From the NCBI GenBank assembly GCA_020726505.1, contig JAHLEZ010000009.1:2170001-2234000 (forward strand): DNA of 64,000 nt, written 5' to 3'. This document shows, piece by piece, positions 8,501 through 21,427 of the stretch. Both the position numbers and the translations under genes were made by a program. Each line of letters opens with the position of its first letter. The first letter of the stretch is position 1. The DNA comes from Leptodontidium sp. MPI-SDFR-AT-0119 (lineage: Eukaryota; Ascomycota; Leotiomycetes; Helotiales; Leptodontidiaceae). The notes beneath the pieces were generated by a model. It was not told the origin of the DNA and did no database searches. It was given only the letters and a program-made list of their open reading frames with translations.

Positions 8501-10790
8501 AATGCCACGAAGGTTTGCACCTTATTCTTTTTAGCCTTCTTAGGTCGGAGGTACGTCGTAGATATTACTACCGCTGATATAAGGAAGATTTCTGTAGTAA
8601 GTTCCTTTAGCTAGTGATTCGCTAAAGAGGCTTCACGAGCTCTTTTATCTTTAGGTAGTGGTCCCGGGTCACGGGATATTAAGGGGTTTAATTAATTTTC
8701 TATAACTCGTAGGCGCTTTTTGACTTCTTTAGTAAAGCTCGAGGGTCGAGTCGGCGAGACACTGGCGGTAGGTCGTATAAAAACCTTTATCTTAAGGGAA
8801 TCGTCGAGTACCGCAAGCCTAACTTATCTCTGGCGGTAGTTATTTATGTCCATAAGGGCATTTCTTTGTTCCGTATTAAGCTAGTGAGACTTAATAATTA
8901 ACTTATTAAAACAGTTAATGTCGACGAAGACTCGCTGGTTAAAGTACAATTAAACGGGCATATTTAATAGCTATTTTAGCCGATTGCGGTTCTTCGTATA
9001 TAACTGCTTTAGGTCGTAATACTCGAGGAACTTCCAATTAATCAGGACATCAGTGTTTCTTAAGTTAGTCATTAGGAAGGGAAAATTAATTCGCCGGCGG
9101 TCGATTGTTAAGGTAAGTAGGACGGCCGTATCGATTGGCTTGCCTTTCCTGCTATTATAGTTAATTGGGACGATTAGTTAAGGGAGAGATATAAAAGAAA
9201 TATTAAATTACTTAACAAATTAATATGCGAAAGAGGTTTTAATAGCACCGAAAATATTAACTTCACTATTAATATATACAAGTGTTTTAGTAAAGAATCT
9301 ATTCCTTCCTAGTTTAATATTAATTAAGAATTATTGCCTTTTAATAAAGGCACGAAAATCAAATACTAAGTTCTTCCACAAGTTATAGCCTATACTAAGG
9401 TGTAAGTCTTTGCCACAGCCTAGGAGTTTTTTAATAGCTCGTTAATCTCCAAATCTTCACCAACGACTAACTAAGAAATCGACTTATTAAGAGCCTAGTC
9501 TCTATGGCGCTTGGGATAATCGCTAGCCTAATGGCCGGTCTTACTACAATAGAGACAGGTGTCAGAAAAGACGTCCCTAGATATAAGAGAAGGTACAAGG
9601 GACTTAAGTCGGCGCAAAACGGGCGAAGGAGAGGACGTACGCGGGCGGACATCCGACGATTATCTTAAAGTCAGTAGTCTCTATGCGTAAGCAGCGGGGG
9701 TAAGTGAAGTCGAACGCTAATTGTCCTTTTTTAAGATACCGCGCGAGTCGCTAATACTAATGTTATTAAAAGAGACTCGAGGGGCTTCGCGAACAATAGT
9801 GGTAGCACGTCCATTAGCTTATTCGATAGCGATATTCCGCAGCTCGCGATTTGAGACGATTAAGAACTCGTCAAGAGCCGTATAGTCTCCGGCGAATTCA
9901 TACTTCTTAGTTTAGATATCATACTTAAGCTCATTTGAGACTTTCTCGCACACGTCGTCGAACTATTAGTTAGGTGAGATTTTTCCCATAATCGCGTATA
10001 TCGTAAACTTAGTGCGAAACTCATTGTAAGTTATACTACTTATTTATAATTAGTTATACTTGAGCTTAGTAACTTGTACTCGATTATAGTCAAAGAAACG
10101 CTAGTTTAAAGCCTTTAAGACATTAGCGGCTTCGTTAAAGTCTCTAGCGAAGTTAGGGTTTATTCGTTAAAGGATAATAGTCTTAGCTTCTCCCTTCGTA
10201 CACTTAAAATAGGCATAAACCTGCGATTCGCCGGTAAGAAAGTTACCCGAGTACTTTTAAATAAAGAGCTTTATATCTATCTTTTAAGCGTCGTATTTAA
10301 TTTCGCCCTTATAATTACTAAAAGGGGTACGAGGGTACTTGACCTTATTAGGCTCGACGGCAGGGATAGCAGGGTTTAACTTCGGGAGGTAATAGTCGGC
10401 GGTTAGCTGGAGGTCCACCGTAAAAGCACGTGTTAATTAGTCAAAAGGGGAAGAAGTGCGAGTCTCTTAACGAGGGTTATCGGTGGCATATTAAGCAAGG
10501 GCCTGCGTAACGGCAGCGGCGACAATAAAGCTTACGAAGTCCTTAATCAGCTAATCTACCCTAGCTTGTTGAGCGGGGGTAAGGCCTTTTATATTAATAG
10601 GCTCTGGCGATGCGTCGAAGAAGTTTTAGGGTTTATTCTCCAGGTCTGAGTCGAATCCGTCAAAGCTCTCTAGTTCCTCCGAGAAAGTCTCGACCGAAGG
10701 GACGGGAATATCGGTAAAGCCTAGCCGCAAAGGGGCGCTCCTTTCTTTAAAGCTTCGCCGGCGAGGGGGAAAAGTTAGCAAAAGTAGTAA
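5520..10790 (-). pseudogene. Gypsy Gag-Pol remains (minus strand)
   Basis: Recognisable pieces in 5'-3' order on the minus strand are: a Pro/Arg-rich gag start near 10790-10690; a zinc knuckle near 9560-9520 with CLYC and a following TGH but the last Cys lost; an RT fragment at 7935-7699 reading YTTFRTRYGTYRYKVL and YMDDILIY; and the integrase core near 6120-6040 (FGMPD...SDRGPQF). Stops and missense changes are everywhere and no long frame survives. The intact order of domains shows decay by point mutation, not rearrangement. It cannot encode a working polyprotein. Confidence 0.8.
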
Positions 10791-11072
10791 GGTAAGGTTA
10801 AGGGATATTTGAGGTTATTAATTAATTAATTAATTAATTAAATATGCGTTTTAAAACGACGGCGCGCGTTAAATTGCGGTAAGGCAGGTTAATCGCGAGA
10901 GAATATCTAGCTTTCTCTAAGACAGTCTACTACGAGGGTAGAGAAGTGCCTATCTATCGAATAAGCTAAGGTGTTAAGGCTTATTATTAACTTACTACAA
11001 GAGCAGGTCGATAAGGCGCAAGACCGGGTAAGATATAACGCTTTATAGCGAAGGGGTGTTAGTCTTTTCTTA

Positions 11073-11374
11073 TATTACGGCTAACTAAAGGTTGATACGG
11101 CGAGTTAACTTAAGCTTTATATTTGGGTCTAAGGCTACGCTTAGAATCGAGAAGAAAAGATAAGGAGGAAAGAAGAGCTCTCCGTAAGGAAGGGCTCGAG
11201 TATATATATATAAAGGACCCTCCTAATGGGGCCTAGCGTAGTCGAGTGCCATTCACGTCAACATGTCGCAGGCTCGCCACTTAATCCTCCCTATCGGGCT
11301 TAGCGCCGTCGCATAGCCAGCGATGCTACGAGCCCGTGTCGGTTAGAATACGAGGCGCATCGTAGGTCGTAACA
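11073..11374 (-). repeat. 5' LTR of the minus-strand gypsy relic
   Basis: On the minus strand it starts TGTTACGACC at 11374 and ends TAGCCGTAATA at 11073. The gypsy LTR at 37515 ends TAGCCGTAACA and shares CGTATCAACCT just before, so the ends are homologous and the final C is probably RIP-mutated. A TATA-like run (atatatatata, about 11201-11211) is inside. The length is 302 bases against 277 in the other copy. Confidence 0.7.
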
Positions 11375-12089
11375 TAATGTTAAAGAGTAAAGGGTTAATA
11401 TAGTCAATAACTTATGTATAGAGTTAATTGTATTTAATAACTAAGTTACTCTAGTCGCTCTTTTCGATAATAAAGACTTTAAAGGCTTTATTATATTCGG
11501 ATTCGACTACGGAAAAGAGTATTACCGGTGAGCCGTCTAATTATTTTATATTTTTCTTTTAAAAAAAACTTAGTCTCTATGTTAAAAACTAGTAGATTTG
11601 TTATAAGAGAAGGAACATCTAGTCCGTCAAGGTCGACGAGCGGCCAAAGGCCTCTATTATACGCTTGAGCTTGAAATTCAGTATTAAACTTAGTCTAGCC
11701 CTTCTGGTCCTTAATACGGTCGCTCCTGGAGTCGGCTATAGTTAATTTCTTAAGAATAAAGCGTAAATAAAGACGTGCGGTGATTGTTAAAAAAAGTAAA
11801 GAAAAAGATATAAAGTAGTATTTTACTAAGTATAAATTGTCGGGGCTTTAAGAGTTACATAACTCTTAACTATTACGTAAAATACTAAAGGGGTAAAGAA
11901 GTAAGAATTAGTAAAGTAGTAGGGAGCAAAAGATTAATTAAGAAGTGCTCTTGCCCTTTAGATTTAAGGGACAAGGCTAGCTATATATATATTAAGTAAG
12001 TAGGTTTAGCTAGCTACAGGTGCGCAGGAAGCACACCTGGCCGTCCATTAGGCTCGCGTAGCAGGTGCCGCTAGACATGTACTGTGACA
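11375..12089 (-). mobile_element. Fragment of an older LTR retrotransposon
   Basis: At 12089 the minus strand starts TGTCACAGTACATG directly after LINE sequence, followed by a TATA-like run (near 11980-11990), as in an LTR. Lower down (11760-11640) a minus-strand frame resembles gag sequence but carries stops. The gypsy LTR at 11374 interrupts it. I infer that this element inserted into the LINE and was later hit by the gypsy. The borders and family are uncertain. Confidence 0.4.
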
Positions 12090-12870
12090 GTCCTCTTTTT
12101 CTAAGAATTTATTCTAATGCTTTATTTTTACTATTTTAATAGTATTAAAGTATTAGTTTTTTGCTTCTTTTAGTTCTTCTTGAAATAAAGTATACTTTAA
12201 AGCTTTAGTCTTGCGATATAACCTTAGCATATTCTTCCGCAAGACTTTTAAGTCTTTATTTCACTAAGGTTTGCTATTAGTTGAGTGCTTTGACTTTGAA
12301 ATCGTCTGGTTGGCAGCTTCAACTATTTTACTAGTAAATATCTCTCCTAGCTTATCTAATTCTTAATTTGTATATATACAAGTAGTATTATAGTTAAAGT
12401 CTTAAAACGAGCTCTTAAGAGCTTGTTTAAACTTATACTATTCTACGTTTTTTATATTAAATCTTTAAGTTATAAGATGAGCTGTTTGAGTATTACTTGT
12501 AATAGTAAATAGGACCCCAAAGTAATCTAAGCCTGAGTCTGGCATAACTTGCCATTCTTCGATCTTATTAACAACTCCTTGAGTAGCAAATGTTAAATCA
12601 AGTACAAAGGGAGTTATTATATGAGGCCGGTAAAAAGTCCCTTCCCCTGGAGTATTTAGTAGATTTAAAGAGTGTTTTCTTATAATATCTAGTAAAAACT
12701 CGGCATTTAAGCCTGTAATTGCAGGGGGTCCCACCACGGGTGATGTGTATTAAAGTCCCCTAATAGTATTGTCTTCTCCTTGAATTCAAGGGGGAATAAA
12801 TCCGGCCTTTGTATTGTAGGTAAACTATTAAGGCCAAAATAGAATTATATTAGCAAATCTATGAGTTTTT
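12090..12870 (-). pseudogene. Tad-like LINE fragment: endonuclease domain and linker
   Basis: The minus strand reads GDFNTHHPWWDPL near 12765-12725, the hallmark of the endonuclease/exonuclease/phosphatase domain of non-LTR retrotransposons. It continues in the open frame 12737-12465 (AEFLLDIIRKHSLNLLNTP, DLTFATQGVV). Further on, FTSKIVEAANQT and a WWNKDL-like region lead towards the RT, which is not present. Only about 780 bases remain. The 3' part was lost or displaced at 12089 by an LTR element. It is lightly RIP-mutated and non-functional. Confidence 0.8.
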
Positions 12871-14044
12871 GGGCTACTGAAAGCAGGCCTCCAGGGAGAC
12901 TACATAATATAAGCAAGGCCAACGACCTCCTTGCCACGCTTTCCCAGACCTTTTAGGTTCAGTTCAAAGGCCCTTCGAGAGAGCTGCCCCTAGGCAAAAA
13001 CACTTCTCCACGCCTCCCACCTAGTTTGCTCCTTAAGGCTACGTGAATACCTCAAGGCCTTAACTAGACTTGTATCCCTCTCCGTAGACCGACACGCGCA
13101 TCCGTCCTCTCGAGCCATATAAACAATGTCTTTGTCGCTGCCATTATATGCTACGCCCCGCAGCTTTGCAAGCTGTTTCGCGTTACCTTACTAGATCTCT
13201 CCTCCCTACAAGGCCGACCGTGTCTCGCAGGACTTGCACGAAATACGCCCTTAGCCAAGTAATATACTTCGTGTGTTTCCATCCTACTAACTAAAACGCC
13301 GTCACAAAGCCATTCCATCTAATGTATAATTCGTCCGCGCAGATCGACCGAAAGTACGTTCGTAAAGAGGTTCGAAGGGATCGAGAGAGAGGTTTTCGTG
13401 TCCAGCCTGCATCTGCATAATCTTCCTTCAGTTTAGGCCATTAAAATCCCTCTTGCAACTGTCCAGCTTATTCCTTCTCCTCCAGCCTCAACTCTTGTGG
13501 GCCCCAGAGCCACTTCCCTCTTCCGCTGCTTCACTGGCCCCTAGAGACAGCTCCGCGCTTTCTTCCTTTCCCCCGTAGACTCCCCTAACCATCTGTAAGC
13601 CTCAGAATCGTGATTCCTACGTGCTGTTGATGTCGTGAAAACTCTGCGCGCTAGCGCCCTAGAGGTGACCTATCGATCAAGAAGGGTATTATACACTCAA
13701 GGGGATTCCCACGCGTTCGCAGGGCGTACCGTAACGAAGGGCCAGTACCTAAGTCTGGTTCTTGTCGTTGGATGGTTTTCATCTCCATTTGGTTGGTAGT
13801 CCTCTGTTCCAGGTCGAGTAGTAAAGACCTTCACTCCCAGTCCCTCCCCCGATTGAGGTGCAACCCCCCCCCCCCTAGCTCCAACCAACTCAATCTTAGC
13901 TCTCCAGACTCTCAAAAGAGAGCTAAAGGTTCGTAGGATGCACCACGTACAGGTGTTGAGTCTTCGCATCCCTAACAGGTCGGTTGTATTTCTCTTGCAA
14001 ACAAAGTTTACTTGCGTTTGCCTTTTCGAGTTTTGTGAATCCAC
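12871..14044. other. Transposon-derived sequence without a recognisable gene
   Basis: This stretch is less AT-rich than its neighbours and includes a C-run at 13867-13877. A 115-codon minus-strand frame (14044-13697) opens at GTG with a Lys/Arg/Asn-rich start, next to the putative LTR end at 14045. It could be the leader or gag start of that element, but I recognise no domain. Confidence 0.4.
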
Positions 14045-14515
14045 TGTAACGTTCCTGGGTCTGACTGGTACGCGGCGTACAGGCTCGTCTGTTGGTATCA
14101 GCTAAGAAGTACGATCACAAGAGGTTCGGTTCTCAATAGGAATTGAGACGTTACAAGCAATGGTTAAACTGCTATATGAATTTGAGCACGAAGCTCTACT
14201 ACCTAGGAAACTACTCTGTTTATATAGAACTTCGATCCCTGGTGCGAGCCCTGCTAGACGTCTCGCAGAGCTCGCTGCGAGTCTGCGAGCTTGTCTAGCG
14301 GGCTATCACATCACGTGATGTTGGTCGCGTGATCCGGGGGCCAGATAGCCGTCTGGTCGTTTACTCATTATAATGATGCTACGGTAAGGCGAGTCCTGGG
14401 ACCCCCTTGGCTCCTAGGAGCCGTGCTCCCAGGGACCGCTTGGTTCCTGGGACTACGCCAGCTCCTAGAACATCTCCTCCTGGGGTCCAGTGACATCCCA
14501 GGGGGGTTCGTGACA
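14045..14515 (-). repeat. Putative LTR on the minus strand
   Basis: On the minus strand the segment starts TGTCACGAACC at 14515, contains a TATATAAAC box near 14225 and ends GAACGTTACA at 14045. It is rich in GGGACC/GGTCCC and GGAGCC/GGCTCC hairpins (14390-14500). No partner LTR or target-site duplication was found, so it may be a solo or truncated LTR. Confidence 0.35.
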
Positions 14516-14801
14516 TCCACTAGGTCAAAGGGGTATTAAGGAGTAACGAACCAAAGGTGTTGAAGGCATTCTTAACTCAACGTATGCTTGTCACTTTAGT
14601 AATCTCTTTTCTATAAGTGGGAAACAGTAAGCCCATTGTAGTTGGCATTTTTTGCATATATGGAGGAGCGTTGAATAATACTCAAGAACAACAAAGGTCC
14701 ATTTAATATAGCTACGATATGGGGAAGTTTTATTTGTATAATGGCTGAATTCAAATATCTTATTATCACAAATTGACAAATCAGTAGAGAATGTTAGATT
14801 G
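14516..14801. other. Intergenic, no feature seen
   Basis: This is the 3' flank of the receptor gene that ends at 14802. It contains only short meaningless frames. Confidence 0.5.
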
Positions 14802-16857
14802 CTAGGTTATATCAGTCGTCTGCGTTTTATCCTGGTTTGGTGGATTCTCAAGTCTGGCTTGGTATCCTTGTATTTCGACGTCGAAGGATTTGAAAACCCA
14901 AGTCCCTCTTGCCCACTCAAGGTCATACGCATTCGCTGCCTTCTGGAACGCTTCTCGCGCATCCACAAGCAAACTCTCAAAGGTACGACGTGTGTTAGAA
15001 CAATAGCATCTTTTGCTCTCTTCGGCCAAGCACACAAGATGGTCAATCTTGATGATGACACTGGAAAGATCTGCCAGCGATCTCGCAGGCGTGGGATTAC
15101 TCGACGATGAGATTACCAGAAGTCGTTCTATGAAGCTTGTTGCCTCTCTAAATCTCTTCTCTTTGCGCAAGATCCGCGCGTAGACCTCAGCAAGCTCGTA
15201 GTCCGAAAATCGGAGCAAGTTCTTCCCTCTCTCATGGCTTTCCATAGCACGCAAGATCTGTGTCTCGACTAGCAGCGTGGCCTAACAGGTAGCACATGGC
15301 GAGCAGATAATGACATACGTCCCAGAGGAAATGCTTACGGCCGATATTGCGGCCAAAGATGCTGATACAGGAGCTGAGCAGACTCTCCGCATTGTCGAGT
15401 TTTCCTTCGTCAAGGGCAATGGAGCCGATGAGGATGTTCTTTCGTGCAAGCCAGTAACCAGAAGTATCATAGTCAGTGTTGCTCTGAGAGAATATACGTC
15501 GCACGTGATCGTGGTCTCCATTTCGATATAGTACGCAGGTGTAGATCTGAGCCATACAGACGCCATACATACTTTCCCATCGATCTGATGGCTTGTATAC
15601 GGAGAAGAATTCGTCACACACGGCCATACACTCTTTGCGGCGATTTTCGCTTAGCAAGTGTTTTGCCCTTTGCATGAGGAGCATTGAAGGAGGAATTTCC
15701 CACTCGCTTCCTGCCTCGCTGTGTCGTTGCAGAAGCTGTAAAAAGGTATCGGCCTTTTTCAAAGTGTTATCATCCACAGAGACAGAAACCCATGAACTCG
15801 TGGCAATGCTGCAGGCATATAGTTGGGGTGCCTTAATCAAATCAAACAGCTCGGGCGTATCTTCAAAGGAGCTGATACAAATAAACACTTGAGGGTAGAG
15901 CTCTGCGACGGAACCAAAGTTCCATTGGTCGAAAGCATTAAACATGGCTCGAGATACTAGGTTTATGGAAACTTGTGCCAGTTCGATGTGTCGTCGGGTG
16001 TTCTCGTGCCTGTGTTTTAACCAGGAATGCACAATCGGATGCATTGTGACGCTATTCGAGAACATCTTTCGCTTCACGAGGGATAATGAGATGAGCTTTC
16101 CTAGAGCAATAAAATTCTCTGCTTCGCTTACGATGTACTCTTGCGGTATGCGACCAAGGATGTCTTCCAGGTCAAGGTGGCTCTGAACAAAGGGCACGAA
16201 GCAGGTCAGGAAAGTATTCAACGTATTGCTTGGATTTCTGGAGAGATTCATGACTTGCTCGAGGGGAAGATCATCAGATCCGAAGTATGCCGCAATGTCC
16301 AACAGCCTGGCCGATAGCGGGTACAGTTTTTCGGCCATATCGTAAGAAAGCTCCCACGTTGTGGAAGTCGTATGCTCGTATTCCCACACGCCGCGCGGCG
16401 GTTCATAGCCAAGCATGCTTCCTCTCGCGGTATTGAAAATGGCATGATAGTCACATATCTCGACATCGAGTTCCGCAATATAAGCTCCAGCCTGATCAAT
16501 TGCCAAAGGTAGGTTGCCTAATTCTTGTACGAGGCATCGAGCATCTTCAAACTCAGATTGGGTGGGGTCATTCTTGAACGAACATCGTAGCAAGAGTTTG
16601 ATAGCTTCATCGTCATCCATTACATCGACATCAATCTTGCTTCCAAAGCGAGAGGCGATTTGTCGTCGACTTGTGATGAGGATATTTCCATGCGATACAC
16701 GAGGGAAAAAGTTGGATAGTTTCATAGATTCCAAATCATCAACGTTGTCGAAGATCAGAAGCCAATCTTTGTTTTCGGTCGCTGAAAGCCATTCCTTTAC
16801 AGCTTCCACGTTTGGTGTAAGCTCTATGTCAGGTGTAGCAGTAGAAGAGGATTGTGC

Positions 16858-16865
16858 ATTCCCGG
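16858..16865. repeat. hAT target-site duplication, left copy (ATTCCCGG)
   Basis: The 8-base sequence directly before the transposon end is repeated exactly at 19853-19860. Eight-base duplications are typical of hAT elements. Taking out the element plus one copy leaves the NB-ARC frame continuous. Confidence 0.93.
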
Positions 16866-19852
16866 CAGAGTGTCCAGTAAGTCAGCCGGCTTAAAAGTGG
16901 GTAAGTCAGCGACGGATTTCTCATAAGTCAATCAGTTTAGCCCTAGCCCTAAGTCAATCAGCTGTAATAGTCTTCGCTAATAAGCCTTAATCAGCGGAGT
17001 AGTTATTTTTGAGTGATTATAGGGTCATGTTGTAGATAGGGATGTTGATGCTTTCTTGATGACTTCGGTTAAGATTTTGACGATCCCGGAGCGGAAAAAC
17101 TGGCTCCAATAGGCCAAAACTCAGGCGGTGAAGCGCGGTAGGATAATTAAAAGCTCTTTAAGCTTTATCTAAAGTACACACTAAGTCGTTAATTTTGCCT
17201 ATACTACTATTAAAATCATGTCTCGTTATACTTTACTTGTTGTTATTAATCAAGCTGCCTCAGGGGACTCCCTAGTACTATTAAATGCCTCTCTGCCTAG
17301 TATTTTTGGCCGTATAATAGCTGGGTCTAGTGCAGGGGCACCCAAAGCTCTAGAAGCTGTCGTATCACTCCGTGATACTTGTATATATCTTAAGCCTATT
17401 TATAACGATTTATACGACCCTTTTTAGCCAGAGAGAGCTTCTTTACCTGCTTTTTATTCTCCCTACGATTATGGCCAGCCTTTATTTGACGATAGAGAGG
17501 TAGACTTAAGGAAGTTACCCTGTGGAAAGACTCTTGCTCCAGCACTAAAGAAACCACGTCGCTCTTGGATTTAGAGCCTTAGGTATTACTTAATTGAACT
17601 AGCACACCCTAAAAAGTATTAATATTAGGCGTGTAAACGTTATAAGTTAAGCTAGCTTATTTAGTACTAAGATGCCTTTACTAATGATTTTAGGTTATTA
17701 TAATACAAGGTTTTCTAAGCATAAGACTTACGTTTTCAACGCGAATAACCTTAAGAATGTAGAAGACCACGTCTTATACACACACTACTTGAATACGGGA
17801 GGAGATATATAGAGAATAGCGGCTGAAATATAACTTACACAAGCCTCTAAGTATATAGGGGATAACCCTAATCGTTAAATACCTTTCTAACAAAAGGAAT
17901 TTAAGAACGCCTTCTTGAAATAGGTTATCCTCGACGACGTGAAAGCACGGAAAGTAGCGTCAAAAAACCTTAAAAGACTATTCCGAATAGCTAACACTGA
18001 TATTATTAATGTATTACTTGATTCTTTATTAACTATAGCCTCTTAGATTAACAAAATGTTTAAATACTTTGAACTATAACTAATTACAGAGGTAGTAGGA
18101 GCTATCTCTAAGATTTCTATTACTTTTAATGGCTAAGGGAGCAAGAGAGAAAAGATTAGTGTTATTACTGTCGTCCTTTATTTTATTAACGCCAAAGGAG
18201 AGCTAGTTACTCGACTCGCAGGCTTGCTAGAGCTCTTAAGACATGGAAAAACAGGTGTCAGTACGTATTCTTTGTATTTTACGTGTTAATACTAACTCTA
18301 GATAGAGTAGTGTTCTATAATCCTTCCACTTCTTCGTCGATTTGGCATTACCTCTTAGAATCTCGGCTGGTTTGTCCTTAATAACGTAACTAACAACGAT
18401 ACTATACTTATAGAGCTCTCTAAAGTACTTAAATTCGACCCTAAATAGAGACGATTACGCTGTGTCGGACACATCCTTAACTTTATCGCCGAAGCCTACT
18501 TATTTGGTCAAGATAGCGCCAGTTTTGAGAGAGAATATAAGGCTGTAGGAGCACTTGTAAGGAGACAACTTTAGAGACAACGCGGAGTACTTAGAAAGCT
18601 ACATAACTTAGTAATACACGTTATAGCCTTAGGAAAGCGAACTGAGCTCTTTATTGAGTTACAAAAAGATTAGAATGAGGGGAGAGCTGTTGACTGTAGC
18701 TTAAAGCTAGTCTTAGATAGAGGAATACGTTAGAATGCGTCTTACGCAATAGTGACGCGCGCTCTCCTTCTCCGCGAAGCTCTCGATCGATATACTATTA
18801 AGTTAAGAGTATTAAAAGACGCCGACGACCTTAAAGTCTACTAAGAGGACTACTTGTTGGACGACGAATGGTCTACTTTAGAGTTTATCTCTAAGCAATT
18901 AGAACCTCTATTCCGTATTACTAAAGCACTCGAAGGAAATATAAAGCTAAAGGAAGGAGTTAGTAAGCCATCTCATGGCGCACTATGGGAAGTTTTACTT
19001 GCTTTTGAGAGCCTCCTGTAACACTTTGAGGCTCTCTAACGCGAAGCTGTACGTAGAGATTTCGACGAACGTATTTAGTAATTGATCACCTTAGCTTAGA
19101 ATAAGGCGTAAGAGTATTACGTTAAGACCGACTTATCTATTACGTGGTAGGCCTCCTTGGTTCTCTATCCGCGTTAGAAATGGATATATTTTGAAGAGAA
19201 GTGAACTAGCGCCGAGCGTGTATACGTGGTTAATAACAAGAGAGCTTTGAAGTAATTGTGGGAGAAGGAATATAAATCCGAGCCTTAGATTCGACAAGAA
19301 ACCGTCTTTCCTGAGCCTAAGCCTCAAATCGATTACTTAGAGGCTGTACTTAATAGTCTAGCACCTGCCGGAGGAAATGCTCCTATTCGCACTTTAAGTA
19401 GGAGGGATCAGCTTGTATAATACCTCGAGGAACCTACGTCGAATACTCCACCGTTTAAATACTAGAAATTAAGGCAGGCTTAATGGCCACAATTAGCTAC
19501 TATAGCGTTTGACTTTTTAGCTATTCTTACTATGAGTTCTGAGTGTGAGTGTGTTTTTTCCTCTTGTTCTAAATAAACAACTATAGAGACTTTAAGGTTA
19601 ACGGCGGAGATACTTTAGTATAAGGAATGCCTTAAGAATTGGGAGCAAAGAGGTGCTATTGATATTATGAGTTGTTACAATGTGGTTTGGCTAGGAATCT
19701 AGGAATCTATAGCTCTAATTTTAACCCCTGCAGCTTATTAGCAGCTGATAAGTTACTTAGTTAAGTTAGTCAGCTAGCAACTTATATGTAAGTCAATTAG
19801 TTGTGAAATCTAGCTCGCTGATGACTGACTTATTGGCTTATTGGACACTCTG
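16866..19852 (+). mobile_element. hAT DNA transposon 1, RIP-degraded
   Basis: The ends are CAGAGTGTCCAGTAAG on the left and, inverted, CAGAGTGTCCAATAAG on the right, with the 8-base duplication ATTCCCGG outside. Length 2,987 bases. The plus strand carries transposase remains from about 17218 onward; near 19530 it reads MSSECECVFSSCSK, the signature of the hAT C-terminal dimerisation domain. Many TAG/TAA codons interrupt the frame, mostly where Gln or Trp is expected. It sits inside the NB-ARC receptor gene. Confidence 0.9.
17218..19690 (+). pseudogene. hAT transposase remains
   Basis: The plus-strand frame begins MSRYTLLVVINQ at 17218, open for 69 codons, and continues with stops to the dimerisation motif near 19530-19610. 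No stretch longer than this survives. Inactive. Confidence 0.65.
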
Positions 19853-19860
19853 ATTCCCGG
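19853..19860. repeat. hAT target-site duplication, right copy (ATTCCCGG)
   Basis: Exact partner of 16858-16865. Confidence 0.93.
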
Positions 19861-21427
19861 TTAATTGTAGCCTCTTGGCAATCCCTGTAAAAGACCTCTG
19901 CAGAGTTCCAGGAGTATGAGCAGCTATCCAGAAGACAGCCATGTATTTTGTAGATGCATAGCTCTCATACGCAAATGCAGTAGCAATTTGTGTTTTTCCA
20001 ACCCCACCAAGACCAATAAGCGCAATTCGACCCTGCTTGCCGATACTCGCTTTGAACATAGTATGGATTTGCGCTAGAAGTTCGACACGACCAGTAAACA
20101 TGGCATTTTCAGCTTCTGGCACAATGAAGTGTCTCTCGGAAGGGCTTGAAACCGGTGCTGAGCCTCGTGTTACCAAAGATTCTCCAAATGCTGGCACTGT
20201 TTGAACACATTACCTGTGGTATCAAGAGTTTGTAGGTTGAGCTCAAGAGACACTTCTTTGGTCAAGCGCATTATCTCTGACAACACCACCTGAAAGAGCT
20301 TTTCATCATTCGACGAATGAAAGCGACACAAATCTCGATGGTTTGCTTGTAAGGCAATATAGACCTCTCCGGGATAACCCAGCGTTGCCGAGTCCCGATC
20401 TACAACCTAAATATCTACTGTTAGGTCCTTCTCTGAATCGTGATATTCGGGTTCGTAGCTTACAAGAGCATTGAGTCCTGGAGTAGGCAAGGTTTCGTAG
20501 AACGAAACTATTTTCATTTGAGGTGCAAGGTGTCTGAACATCTCAGTTATGCGAAACAATGTGTCTGAGTGTGATGCAAGTGCTTGGATACGATGCTTGG
20601 CGACACCTAGACCGGTCGCCCGAAGAATGTTAGACATGAAGGCGGCTTTAGACGCTATTTTACTTCCGCTGTGCGGAGTTCCTATTTCTGAATAAGTGAA
20701 CTGCAAGACTATTAGTTCTAGAAGCGGTCTATTACCCATGAAAATTATGGCTCTTGTAGCGAGCTTGATGCTGTGGTACTCTGGTATGTTCTGAGCCAAG
20801 ACCAAAGCCTATCAATAGTCAATTTTAAACCCAACACTCTCATAGACAGTCAAGTTACCTGCTTTACAACCAAGCCTCCAAGACTGTGCGCGATGAAGAT
20901 GATGGGACGGTGCTGATTCTGACTCATTCGTTATATTAATGAAGTTCAATATCTACAGAAGACTTTAAAGACTCACTATTCCACCTGCTCTCCGACTCAA
21001 TAACACCCGTAGCAGAAGTTCTCTGGAGTCATCTTCAATGTTATTGCCAGATGGATTGATAATCTTAGAATTGTAGCCAAATGTCATGATCCTAGCCGAT
21101 GGCAAAAAACTAGGCAGGAAGTCTCGTAGCCATAAGGCACCTTTCCCCTTACCATCAGTAGATGTCCACGTTCGATGGGCATCTCCATTCAGACCGTGTA
21201 CAGCAACTATACTGCTCCAATCAGCCTTGACGAGAAACAGAGTGGTTCAAGCTAATAATGAACTTCGCCACTTACTCGATTTCATGAACTTCTAGAATTT
21301 CAGGGCTTGGATTTGATCTACCCTCCGCAAGTATGAAAAGCCCGTACTTAGACGTTACGGACTCCGGAGAAGAAGGCTGAGAAATCAGCAAAGGGTCTGT
21401 TTTATGATCCTAGGATGAACTAACCAT

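Larger units (their letters stand above)
5515..11374 (-). mobile_element. RIP-degraded Ty3/gypsy element, truncated at its 3' end by copia A
   Basis: Read on the minus strand this is a gypsy element of the same broad family as the one at 37515-43899. The start of gag (near 10760) matches base by base with many transitions, as do the RT (near 7900) and the integrase (6120-5520, matching 42580-43190). It is AT-rich and full of stops where Gln and Trp codons are expected, so RIP is the likely cause. The 5' LTR is at the high-coordinate end. The low-coordinate end stops inside the integrase C-terminus where copia A begins, so the rest should lie to the left of the window. Confidence 0.85.
14802..21427 (-). 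pseudogene. SesB-like hydrolase / NB-ARC / TPR-type receptor, interrupted by a hAT transposon
   Basis: On the minus strand the parts are: a start at 21427; an alpha/beta-hydrolase (SesB-type) domain at 21260-20340 with VAVHGLNGD, the nucleophile box AHSLGGLVV and FMG|GTPHSGS across an intron; then NB-ARC with P-loop GLGGVGKT near 20010; then, beyond the transposon, the NB-ARC kinase-2 LLIFDNVDD, ILITSRR and GNLPLAIDQ (16809-16470) and a helical repeat C-terminus to 14802. This architecture is known from fungal NLR-like proteins acting in non-self recognition. Damage: TAG at codon 6 (21412-21410), TAG before VVDRDSATLG (20409-20407), a frame break near 20200, the hAT insertion at 16866-19852, and another frame break near 15270. 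Introns separate the N-terminal exons. The gene is divergent from the 22186 gene, 758 bases away. It cannot make a full receptor. Confidence 0.85.

Noticed and set aside
10808..10842. TTAA-type repeat as a regulatory site
   Set aside because: It is a simple (ATTA)n run in RIP-mutated DNA; similar runs occur near 44840 without function.
14045..14155. A 111-base miniature transposon with TGTAACGT/ACGTTACA ends
   Set aside because: No target-site duplication is present at the flanks, and the segment fits better as the end of a longer LTR-like sequence.
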